Below, piece by piece: positions 1-9,840 of a stretch of DNA of 64,000 nt. The notes beneath the pieces are model-generated. The model had not been told where the DNA came from, did not search any database, and saw only the letters and a program-made list of their open reading frames with translations. Positions within the stretch are counted from its first letter, which is position 1. Each line of letters opens with the position of its first letter. The DNA lies in NCBI GenBank assembly GCA_023935145.1, contig CM043698.1, positions 145,972,125 through 146,036,124 on the forward strand, read 5' to 3'. A program made the translations under genes and the position numbers. Origin of the DNA: Bretschneidera sinensis (lineage: Eukaryota; Streptophyta; Magnoliopsida; Brassicales; Akaniaceae).

Positions 1-54
1 GCAACCGCTATCAAGGTACCAACAGTTACTTTTCTCCTTGGTATGAAGGCAAAT

Positions 55-2115
55 CTACATCACACAAGGATATACGATAGCATTTTTAGGTACCCAAAAT
101 TTCTTGGGTCCTTTGGGGTTAGTCCTTGAAAATACGGTTCCTTTTGGGACCCATACTTTCTTAACAATATATGGTGCTCTATGAACATGTTGATGATGCA
201 CAGACCTAGCATTATAGTCATAGAAATTTCTAGGAAATTTTACATGTGCATTCCTATAATCCTTAGGATGATAGTTCCTAGGATACATGATTCTATGGTA
301 AGGGGTATGAAAATGCATGTCATTTCCAGAAAATGAACGATGATGCATTCTAGGATACATGCTAGCATATGTATGCAAGTTATTTCTAAAATAGCTATGA
401 TGGTGATTCCTAGGTTGAGCATGAGCAGAATGCATTCTTTGATTATACACATTGTTCCTAGAATGAGCATGATGATTATTTCTAGGATGTGTATGAGCAT
501 TTCTAGAATGAGCATACAAATAAGCATGAGTATTTTTAGGATGCTTCAATTTAGTATGATCATTTAGGTTTCTAGAGTTCCTTGGATTTATTAAGGGAGT
601 GCTTTTAACAAGGTTAGGAGCTTTCGAAGTAGAAGCTCCATCTGCACAAGAGGCTTTCATGAATAAGCTCTCTTTTGTTTTTTGTTTTCCCAATGGAGAA
701 TATCCTACACCAGATTTTCCTCCACTTAATCTTTGGGAAGAAAGCACTTCATCAAGTTTTTCTTTACCAAGCATAAGTCTAGATACAGTGCTGTTTAATT
801 CAGAAATTTTATTTTTCAAATTCTCATTTTCATCTTTAAGAAAATCTTGAGACGAATTATACAGTAAAGATGATAATTTTTCTTTTTCTTCTCTAAGAAC
901 TATCATTTCTTTAGAAAGAGATGATACTTCTTTCTTAAGAACAGAATTTCTAGAATCAAATTTCTTTAATTCTTCATGCATTTCATTTATGACTTCTAGT
1001 AATTCTTCACTACTAGTAACAATATTATTTTTTGAAGAGGGAGAAGATGTTACCTCACTTTCATCATCGATTGCCATTAAACAGAGGTTGGCAATCTCTT
1101 CGTATCCAATTTCTTTGTCTGATGACTCATCTTCTTCGTCATCGCTCCAGGTAGTTGCTACCATAGCTTTCTTCTTGAAGCCCTTGTATGGTTTACTTGA
1201 AACCGGACAGTCAGCTTTTATATGTCCTGGCTTCTTGCAGCCATAGCACATAAGTGGTTCCCTTTTTGAGGTGGGATCCTTTGAGTAAGGTTTCTTGCTT
1301 TTCTTCAAGAACCTATGGAATCGTCTGGTGATTAAAACCATTTCACCATCCTCTTCACTGCTCTCTGCTTCTTGTTCTAATTCCTTTTCTTTGTTGCTCG
1401 TAGAAGCTTTGAGAGCAATTTGCTTCTTCTTCTTCTCATCATCATTGACGATGGGAGTCATTTCTTCCATCTCGTATGTCAATAATGACCCAAGCAGCGT
1501 CTCAACATCAAGCTTGTCAAGATTTTTGGCCTCTTGAATGGCTGTCCTCTTTGGTTTCCATTCTGGAGGTAGAGATCTTAAGATTTTTCTGGTTAGTTCA
1601 ACTTCCTCAATATTCTTGCCAAGCAATTTTAAACTATTTATAATAGTAGTAAATCGTGAGTGCATTTCAGAAATGGTTTCGTTAGGAGACATCTTAAAAG
1701 ATTCATATTCAGAAATTAGCATGTAAATTTTAGACTTTTTTACTTCACTTGTTCCTTCATATGTGACTTGCAATTTGTCCCATATTTCTTTAGCAGAAAC
1801 GCATGCAGATATTTTGTTATATTCAGAAATATCTAAAGCACAATGTAGCATGCTTGTTGCTCTGCTATTGAGAGACATCGTTCTACAATCCTCGTCAGTA
1901 AACTCAGTTTTGAGTTTAGGCATTGTATGAAGAGTCTCTCCAATAACTATTTCTTTTGAGGGAATTTTAGGTCCCTCTTCTATAATTCTCCATAGATTGT
2001 AATCTTGTCCTTCGACGAAGATTTTCATTCTATTTTTCCAGTAGTTATAATTTGATCCATTGAACAATGGTGGTCTAGTATAAGAGTGTCCCTCAGAGTA
2101 GCTATTTGCTGCCAT
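55..2115 (-). CDS. Gag polyprotein of the Sirevirus-type Copia element
   Basis: A 686-residue ORF starts at an ATG shortly downstream of the primer binding site. It would form the retrotransposon's cytoplasmic particle and bind its RNA. The N-terminus has the plant Copia gag signature (LFNGSNYNYWKNRM), followed by a UBN2-type region. A CCHC zinc knuckle, CYGCKKPGHIKADC, lies at about residues 289-302. A Glu/Lys/Leu-rich probable coiled coil spans about 375-460. The C-terminal 150 residues are unusually rich in His, Arg and Asn, with repeated HSRN/HPRN-like units. The ORF ends at a TAG, after which the protease region continues in the same frame. The reading frame is otherwise open, so this copy is young or recently silenced. 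Confidence 0.85.
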   Translation of the reverse strand: MAANSYSEGHSYTRPPLFNGSNYNYWKNRMKIFVEGQDYNLWRIIEEGPKIPSKEIVIGETLHTMPKLKTEFTDEDCRTMSLNSRATSMLHCALDISEYNKISACVSAKEIWDKLQVTYEGTSEVKKSKIYMLISEYESFKMSPNETISEMHSRFTTIINSLKLLGKNIEEVELTRKILRSLPPEWKPKRTAIQEAKNLDKLDVETLLGSLLTYEMEEMTPIVNDDEKKKKQIALKASTSNKEKELEQEAESSEEDGEMVLITRRFHRFLKKSKKPYSKDPTSKREPLMCYGCKKPGHIKADCPVSSKPYKGFKKKAMVATTWSDDEEDESSDKEIGYEEIANLCLMAIDDESEVTSSPSSKNNIVTSSEELLEVINEMHEELKKFDSRNSVLKKEVSSLSKEMIVLREEKEKLSSLLYNSSQDFLKDENENLKNKISELNSTVSRLMLGKEKLDEVLSSQRLSGGKSGVGYSPLGKQKTKESLFMKASCADGASTSKAPNLVKSTPLINPRNSRNLNDHTKLKHPKNTHAYLYAHSRNAHTHPRNNHHAHSRNNVYNQRMHSAHAQPRNHHHSYFRNNLHTYASMYPRMHHRSFSGNDMHFHTPYHRIMYPRNYHPKDYRNAHVKFPRNFYDYNARSVHHQHVHRAPYIVKKVWVPKGTVFSRTNPKGPKKFWVPKNAIVYPCVM

Positions 2116-2155
2116 TGGATCAACTCTAGGAATTTAAGCCTTATAAAGAGAACGA

Positions 2156-2168
2156 GGCTCTGATACCA
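2156..2168 (-). promoter_or_regulatory. Primer binding site of the Sirevirus-type element
   Basis: The reverse strand reads TGGTATCAGAGCC two bases after the LTR end. This is the usual plant Copia complement to the 3' end of initiator methionine tRNA, used to prime minus-strand synthesis. Confidence 0.85.
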
Positions 2169-2170
2169 AT

Positions 2171-3421
2171 TGTAGCTCGAGGTTTCAACCCAAGAGGGGG
2201 GGGTGAATTGGGTTTTTAAAAACTTTTGCGGAATTTATACAAGTTTATAAAAACTGATAAGCAACAAATAATTGATACAAGTAGAAAGCTGTAAATAAAG
2301 AGTTTAAGGAAAGAGGATGCAAACACAGTTATAGTGGTTCGGCAATATCGGATTCGTTCCGACCCTACGTCCACTCTCTTCAAGGAACTCCTTGAAGTAA
2401 TCCACTAAGAAATCTTAGTCGCACAACTTAGCCGAGTGTTGCACAAACCATACACAAGCAATTTACAGGAATTGCTTAAACCGAAAAATCCCCTTCCTTT
2501 CGGAAGTTTCCCCTTCCTCTCGGAAGTAATCCCTTTACAAAGATGGTGTAAAGTAAAAGGTAGAGAGACAACAAATGAAAGCTTATTACAACAGAAATGT
2601 CTCTTTTTCAAAGTAAAGCTTGAAGAAATGGCTCAATAAGATTATTACAAAGCTTTTTGTGTTTCAAGAGTATAAAAACTTGATTATATGAGATCAACTC
2701 TTTTTGAATATGTGCTGCTTGTTTTGAATGCTTTGTTGAATGGGTTTATATAGCAATCAATTAATATGGCCGTTTTAGACTTTAATTTGAAAAAGATTTA
2801 CTTTAAAACGTTCAGATTTGGAGTCCAACGGTCATATTTTTGAACTACCAGTCGACTGGGTCGAGATACCAGTCGACTGGGTTCACTTGAAAAATACACG
2901 TTTTCAGACCTTCTGGGTATCCAGTCGACTGGTATATATCATCCAGTCGACTGGGGACTTTCTGTCCATTTTACCAGTCGACTGGGTTGTTTCATCCAGT
3001 CGACTGGGGACTTTCTGGTCAAAGTACCAGTCGACTGGGTTGTTTGATCCAGTCGACTGGATACTTACTGGTCAAAGTATCAGTCGACTGGGTTGTTTGA
3101 TCCAGTCGACTGGGTTACTTCCAACCTAGTTTTTCTTCTGTTTTTCATTAAAAAACATTTTAAAATTAATGGTTTTAGAAAAACCTTTTGTGTTTGAGCC
3201 ATTGAACAAGCTAATACAATGTATGAGTGAGACTTACATTGGTTCTAAACCTTAAGACCTATACTAGATCTTCAGTCTTCACTTGATACTTGATTTGGTT
3301 CGAGTTTTTGCACTTTGATCCTTGGTTGAATGTGTTTGATCCTTAACACAACTTAGTTTAAACATGTTAGTTAAATAACAGTTGTGTTTTGCCATCATTA
3401 AAATACGGGCGGGGGTCAACA
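2171..3421 (-). repeat. 5' LTR of the Sirevirus-type element
   Basis: About 1.25 kb, bounded by TG..CA on the reverse strand. The inner boundary is set by the adjacent primer binding site. The outer boundary is set by the point at which Gypsy LTR sequence resumes. It contains a cluster of ten short palindromes in what should be the U3 region. Confidence 0.8.
2848..3113. repeat. Ten interspersed copies of the palindrome CCAGTCGACTGG in the LTR
   Basis: Copies start at 2848, 2869, 2921, 2943, 2974, 2996, 3027, 3049, 3080 and 3102. All match the 12-bp palindrome except the one at 3080, whose first base is T. Spacers are about 9-40 bp and partly similar to one another (GGTTGTTTGATC, GGACTTTCTG). 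From memory, Sirevirus LTRs in other plants carry clustered palindromic motifs thought to act in transcription. The same role here is inference. Confidence 0.9.
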
Positions 3422-3571
3422 CTTTCTTTTGGGACTTGATGTTGTTTCATGTCTTTTTTTTAAGAATTATTTTATTTAATATTAATATTTTGCATAAATA
3501 TATTATTTAAATTTTATGATATATTTATCAAATTACTTTTTTACCTTTAATTCACGAATACGGATATTACA
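3422..3571 (-). repeat. Truncated 3' LTR of the Gypsy element
   Basis: Aligns by eye with 8690-8821 of the 5' LTR, including a shared AAGAATTATTTTATT and a shared TTCACGAATACGG. Its internal boundary at 3571/3572 is preceded on the reverse strand by a purine-rich AAAGTGGGTAGAAT, a plausible polypurine tract. The Sirevirus-type element starts immediately at 3421. Confidence 0.75.
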
Positions 3572-3849
3572 ATTCTACCCACTTTACAAAAATTTTGTCT
3601 TCGAAATTTCTTTACTTTACTCCAGAATCAAATATAAATAATCATTCTTCATACTTGTCTTATACTTTCACGAAATCTCTTCAACATCCTTATTCCGATA
3701 CCGAACTTTACACTAGTGAAATTATTCTTTTACATAAGATTTACTCTCTTTGTCTAAAATTCTCACTGGTACTTGTATATAAGCTCAATCTTTATGAATT
3801 TCTATAACTTAGCTCGAAATATCATGTAAACACTTTCTTAAAAGTGAAA

Positions 3850-6090
3850 CATGAGATAAATTATATAAATGTTTTAATTCTGGAGGCAAATTCAGGTTAC
3901 TCACAACTAATCCAACTTTCTCAACAACCTCATAGGATCCCACATACCTCGAATTCAACTTTTCTTTTCTGTTTAAATCTCAATACACATTTTCATTGAG
4001 ATATTTTTCAATACACCCAATCACCTACTTGAGACTCAAGAGGTCTACTCTAGATTGCTTTACGGTTCTCTCTAACAAATTCGATCATCTCTATTGTTAG
4101 CTCAATAATAGATAAACCAGATATATTTTTCTCTTCTATTTCTTCCCAACATATAGGAGTTCTACATTTCCTATCATACAATGTCTCAATGGGTGTCATC
4201 CCAATACAAATTTGATACTGATTATGATAAACAACTTCAATTAATGGCATGTAAGCATCTCAACTTACTGAGAAATTCATCACATTTGTCCTTAGCATAT
4301 CTTCTAGTATTTAAAAAAAAATCCAATATGAACATGAAAATTATATTAAATTGCCACTGTGTACCCGTGGCTTTCTGAAATCCTCTCCCAATATAGCATC
4401 TTTATTTAACACTATGATCAATGGTACTTCATACAACTTCACAATCTCGGCTACATCCCTCTTCCATCCTGACCATCAGAATTTCGGTCTCAATCCTGTG
4501 TACATCTTATTGTTACTTAGTTGCATCGAATCTACATCATCATGTACCTTTCTCATTATCCTCTCTCTTAACTTCGCATTATTTGGAACACAATTTCCAA
4601 GTTCCAATACTAAAATACTCTCACTTCAATTTTAAACTCATATTACTTTCAAATAAGCACTCAATGCTTAATCTTTTTCTATCTCTTTATCTCTACCTTG
4701 CATCTCTAAAATATTTCATTACGGATGACTGTACAACCATATTTATTAACCATGATCCTCTATCACTGATATTCAACTTCATTCTTATTTCTCTTAAATT
4801 TATCATTAATTTTATATAAGGACTCCCAATAGCAGTTAACTTTATTGTAGACTTTCTATTCAATGTATCAATTATCACCTTCGCATTTCCTAGATGATAG
4901 TGAATTGTACAATCATCGTTACTAATCCACTTCATCTACCATCTCTGCTTCCAATTCAACTCCCTCTGGTTAGGTAAGTATGTCCAACTTTTATAACCCA
5001 TGACTATCTCACAAGTGGCTCCATACAGATGATATCTCCAATATTTAAAGTAATCACTATGGCAGCCAACTCTAAATCATGAGTAGGATAATTTCTATCA
5101 TGAATCTTCAATTGCCTAGATGTATAGTGCACAACTTTCCTATGATACACATATCCCAATCATTGATGTGACATATCACTATACACCACAAATCCTTCAT
5201 CACCGGAAGGAAACACCAATACTAGAGCTGTAGTTAATTTCTTCTTGAGTAATTGGAAAAAAAAATTTCTTATACTTTCCTTCCCATTTATATCTCACCT
5301 CTTCCCTAGTCAGTCTATTTAACAGTGTTACAATAATAGAAAATTTCTGAAAGAATCTTCTATAATAATCAAGTAACCCCAAGAAGATTCTAATCTCAGT
5401 CACCTTAGTTGGTCTCTCCCAACTTAACATTGCCTCTACTTTTTGTAGATCATCTGTTATGCCATTTTCCCATATTACATTTCCCAGAAAGTTATTTCAT
5501 TCAATCAACACCCACACTTAGATAACTTTGTCTATAATTTCTCTTTCCTCAAAATCTCCAACACACTGTCTAATTATTTCACATGTTGTTCTTCCTCCTT
5601 AGAATATATCAGAATGTCATTACTGAACATAACCACAAGATTATCAAAAATTTGTTCAAACATTTTATTCATTAAGTCCATAAATGTTTCTGAAACATTA
5701 TTTAGTCCAAATGACATCACAAGAAACTTATGACCATAATGTGTCCTAAAAGTAGTTTTAGGCACGTCTCCTTCCTTTATCCTCAATTGGTGATAACATG
5801 ATCTCAGGTTTATCTTAGAAAACACTCTCACTCCTTGCAATTGCTCAAAAAATTTATTTATCCTGGGTAAAATATATTTGTTCTTATCCCAACTATCTGT
5901 AGTCTATACATACTTCTATCGTTTCATCTTTCTCTTTTACGAACAATACATGGGCTCCCCCAAATATATTAAGTCTGATAAATTGTTTATCCAAAATTCT
6001 TAAAATTGTACGTTCAACTCTCTCAATTGAGCTGACGTCATTCTGTAGGATGCTATTAAATATATGAGATGATCCTGGTATCACATCAAT
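3850..6090 (-). pseudogene. Gypsy pol remnant (reverse transcriptase, RNase H, integrase pieces)
   Basis: From right to left on the reverse strand: the start of the reverse transcriptase at 5893-6084; its core at 5574-5840 (FSKINLRSCYHQLRIKEGD, then FGLNN and FSNDILIYS); the RT/RNase H junction at 5200-5430 (FLGLLDYYRRF); and an integrase C-terminal piece at 4050-4250 (TPIETLYDRKCRTPICW). The polymerase motif that should read F-x-D-D is F-S-N-D here, so one catalytic Asp is lost. Frames are interrupted throughout. The order RT - RNase H - integrase is that of Ty3/Gypsy. Confidence 0.8.
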
Positions 6091-6949
6091 TAGAGAAATT
6101 TAATCTCCTTACTAGGAGGCAACTCATTAAGAATTATATTAAAAAAAATCTTTTACCACCAAGATTTACTCAACTTCCAATTTTCCTTATTAGAATCCAT
6201 TATGCATGCCCAGTTACTCCTTAAAACCCTTCTTCAACCATCTCTTAGTGTTTAGAGCAAAATGAGATAGTTCGAGAATATCTTATGCTCTCTCTGAAAG
6301 TTACACTCCTCATATCCATATCTCGAACACTACCTTCTTTCTGGAACAATCAACCCAGACATGATAACCAATTCTTTCCCAAAAATATATTATATTTAAA
6401 GATAATAAATCAGCTTCAGATCTTCTATTACTGATGCAAATCACACAACCCTTGTAAACCTTTATGATTATCCCTCTATCTCTAGTGAGAACTTCAAAAA
6501 AATATTTTGCATCCAAGGACTAATACATACTTCCATAGACTTCATATGAATACTTGATGCAAAAGAATGGGTTGCATCAAAATCAACCAATATTGATAAG
6601 TCTACCTTCTCCACACATAAAGCATTTTAAATTTTGATAATTCTGGGATAAATATCTCATCTAAATATATTTATAGCAAACTTTTTTCTCTCAATCATGC
6701 ATCAGATTGCCATTTCTCCTTGGTGGTATACTTACTTCCTCTGCCATGACTTCCAGTTCTCATAACATGTCTCCCAAATATAAAGGTCTCACCAATAGTA
6801 TTTTAAAATACATAAGCATCAATTTTTGTTTGCCTCTGACTCTGTACTTCAGTTTCTTGTAACAAGGAATGCCTTATTTGAGGTGGTCTCTCACCCTGTA
6901 CACTCATACTACCACTATCTCTATAACTTTTGTGTCTAAGCCTCTTTAA

Positions 6950-7390
6950 TCACTTTTTCTCTTTCCCTTAAACTCTATCACATTTTTCTTAATCTGAAAT
7001 GATATATCCACCAATCTGACATAATTCATATGCCTCAAATAAATAAAAACTCTATCTTGTTGGGCTCTAAAGATATAAGAAAAGTATTTATCAAAGAAAA
7101 CCTCCTTAAACCTATTTCAGATTAAGGGTTTATCAATTTTTGTACTTACCTTGGGAAGAATATCCTCCCACCAATCCAAAACTTCTCCGTCTAACTCAAA
7201 CAAAGCAAAAGAAACCATCTGCTTATCAGTCATTGGTAAAATACAAAAACAATATTTCTACATGTTTCTCCCAAAACTTAGGCTTAAAAGAGTTCACAAA
7301 CGACAAAGTATTCAACTTAACAATCTCCCTGCATCTTATGCATAAACTCGTTTTTCGCCTTTAATCATTTACCATTATTGGATTAACAAC
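6950..7390 (-). pseudogene. Gypsy gag remnant
   Basis: Reverse-strand translation in pieces resembles the retrotransposon gag domain: a W-x-x-F and KYF-type stretch, then arginine-rich helices near 6970-7060. Frames are broken and no zinc knuckle could be made out. The call rests on position between the primer binding site and pol plus weak similarity. Confidence 0.45.
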
Positions 7391-7778
7391 CTCAGGCACT
7401 GCTCTAACATGTTCATCAAATCAATGCTATAAGCTATCAACTCTATCATCTATTACCTTCACTTTTCAAGAGCAGATGCAAGAGTTTATCTTAGCTCATC
7501 TCTTTCAACTTCAGATTCTCTCATACCTTTACTAATATCATTTGTTTTACTAATATCAATCATACTATCAACATGTTCCCTTGTAGGAACTATAGATTCA
7601 GACTCATCCTCAACTTATCAAAAATATTAGGGGCCTACTACGCCCTTTTTAATTCAACAACCCTAACTCTAGATCTCGCGCGTCCGCGTGACATCCTCAG
7701 ACTGTTCATTAAAATATCATTTCTTTTAATCTTTCTCTTTCTTACTTTTTATACAGTCTACAGAATCATAAAACCTAA

Positions 7779-7791
7779 TGCTCTGATACCA
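7779..7791 (-). promoter_or_regulatory. Primer binding site of the Gypsy element
   Basis: Reverse strand TGGTATCAGAGCA, four bases from the LTR that begins at 7796. It is complementary to the 3' end of initiator methionine tRNA. Confidence 0.8.
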
Positions 7792-7795
7792 AAAT

Positions 7796-8821
7796 TGTAA
7801 CGACCTATCCCAGGTTGGCCACCCCCGAGACGGTGTCATCACATTTTGAAATCTCAACCATAGCTCATCAAGAATTTTACTTCTCACTTTTAATTAAATC
7901 AACTCATTTTTATACTAATATTTCTTCTCACAAAATAATTTTCTACGATTCCAACATTTATACCATATCTATCCACCCAAAGATTTGTCTATCACACAAA
8001 TCATACTTTAATAATTAAATTTAATATTATCACCAAATAATTGATTTTTATTTAGACTACTTAAAGTAAATCCAACTCACCACCTAGCTCTTAAAGCTAC
8101 CCATGGATCACCTCCTTATCTTTCCCGTTTTTCTTAAAAATTCCTTTAGTTATAGATCATCAACACCTGATATCATATTTATGTAAATTTTTTAATTTAT
8201 TCTTCAATTTGATATAAACCACACACTTGGAAAATTCTCACTTTTGCTTCTTGGGAATTTTATAAATATCATAAATTCAAAAATAAACACTATGTTATTA
8301 CCTTCTGATATTGATAGCTTCTCATGATCCTCTATGAAATTCCATAGAAAACTCCTTCAAAATTTTACTCTTCCAGCATTTTTTTAGGTCTCCAATTGCT
8401 TTGAGAAAACAAGAATTTGAAAGAAACTGAACCAAATCATTAAGTATACAACTTATACATATATATATATGCAAAATTTGCTTCAGCCATCCCCTCCACC
8501 AAATTTTCAACCCTTTCAAAGAGCCTCCAAAACGTAGAGAACTCTCTCCTCACACATATTTACTTGGCAGTAGGGCTGCCACCTGCTGCCGACATTCTTG
8601 GCTTTTTTTTTTTGAAAAAAAATAACATTTTAATATATATTATTTTTTTTCTTCTTTTTCTTTTTTTCTTTTTTCTGGGACCTAATGTTTCACATCCTTT
8701 CTTTTTTTTTTAAGAATTATTTTATTCAATATTAATCCTTCACATAAATATATTATTTAAATTTCATGACATATTTATCAAATTATTTCTTTACCCTTAA
8801 TTCACGAATACGGGTATTACA
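7796..8821 (-). repeat. 5' LTR of the Gypsy element
   Basis: About 1.03 kb. On the reverse strand it starts TGTAATACCCG and ends CGTTACA. The outer part is matched by the truncated 3' LTR at 3422-3571. Confidence 0.8.
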
Positions 8822-9840
8822 CTACACTACTTGATTCGACCCGACTCATTTCCATGCCTATGCAAGGAGTGTAAGGTCAAACTAGAAACTGCTTGTTTGT
8901 ATGAAGTTGTTGGTAAAAATCCATTCTCTGATCACAAAATGACATGTGAAACCTTCAGGAAAAAATCAATCATTTCGACAACTAAAGTCAAAACAATAAA
9001 AACTAGCTTAAGTGCATAAGAGTAAAAATCATGCTAAACCTTTAGGCGATTCCAACTCTTCATTTATTCACCAATCTACGATCTGAATCATAGGCATTGA
9101 TGACACTTTCTCACATCTCCAATAAATAAAAGAGGGCCTGTTATTATAATCCAGGTTTTAAATCACTTTTTTAAACTCTCTAAATAAAATTATTCTCTTA
9201 ATTTGTAGACTGACTTGAGTGTCGAAGTGTCTGTTCGCAGGGGTTGAGTCAGAAATTTTATTTTGGAGGGGCCCAAGCTAGTATTGTAAAAATGAGGTAG
9301 TTACTTGTAATAAAATTTTAACATTTCAAATAAGATATATAATGCATGGTTTTAAATACTAAAAGAGGAATTGTGTTAAAAGCTAATTAGTGTATGTATA
9401 CGTGTTTATGCTATATATTTTTTTTAATATTGTGGGCATGTAGATCTAAATTAAACCCGAGATATACTCTCACAATGAAGAAAGTGTGATTATTCGCCTA
9501 TTTTGACAATAATAATATGAAATTGTCAAGTTTATAATTTAGTTAATAATATTGGTAATTTTTCATTGTCAAGTTTTCTCTTAATTAAGTCACAAAACAA
9601 AAATAAAAGAGAAAGAATAGAAATCGAGGACTAAAAAGCATAATTTTTCCAAGAAATGATGAAAAATATAATAACTATTCAAAAATCACTTGAGTAAAAT
9701 AATTTATAGAAAGTGATTGAAAATCTTATATCTTTATTTTTATAAAGATTGAAAATCTTACGCTGCTTGTGTCAAGTTAATTGCTCAAGTGTTTAACAAC
9801 AAAGGGGATTTGTTAATTTTAATGCTTTAGGAGAATATCG
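8822..9840. other. AT-rich intergenic stretch without a recognisable gene
   Basis: Short broken ORFs only. Nothing recognised between the Gypsy LTR and the dispersed unit that starts at 9841. Confidence 0.6.

Larger units (their letters stand above)
1..3421 (-). mobile_element. Sirevirus-type Ty1/Copia retrotransposon, 5' part only
   Basis: Read on the reverse strand this is a 5' LTR (2171-3421), a primer binding site, a long gag ORF, and the start of pol running off the left edge. The LTR opens TGTTGACCCC and ends in CA. Downstream of the gag stop, the same frame continues at positions 1-54 into a short stretch ending in an aspartic-protease-type WYLDSGC, so pol follows. A long gag with a His/Arg/Asn-rich tail and an LTR carrying repeated palindromes fit the Sirevirus (SIRE/Maximus) lineage. 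The element lies inside a Gypsy LTR, whose sequence resumes at 3422. The other LTR and the second target-site copy are outside the window. Confidence 0.85.
3422..8821 (-). mobile_element. Degenerate Ty3/Gypsy retrotransposon interrupted by the Sirevirus-type element
   Basis: A reverse-strand element with a full 5' LTR at 7796-8821, a primer binding site at 7779-7791, decayed gag and pol, and the first about 150 bp of the 3' LTR at 3422-3571. The rest of the 3' LTR is displaced by the nested element. The two LTRs share their TGTAATA.CCG start and the AT-rich stretch after it. Gag and pol are full of stops and shifts, so it cannot move by itself. The lineage may be a Del/Tekay-type chromovirus, but no chromodomain was found. 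Confidence 0.8.

Noticed and set aside
240..1726. Several plus- and minus-strand ORFs overlapping the gag gene
   Set aside because: Shadows of gag in other frames.
2848..3113. CRISPR-like regularly spaced repeats
   Set aside because: Plant DNA, 12-bp perfect palindromes, uneven spacers that are themselves related, and inside an LTR.
2818..3129. 103-codon plus-strand ORF in the Sirevirus LTR with PVDW/QSTG repeats
   Set aside because: It is the translation of the LTR palindromes; no start context or family.
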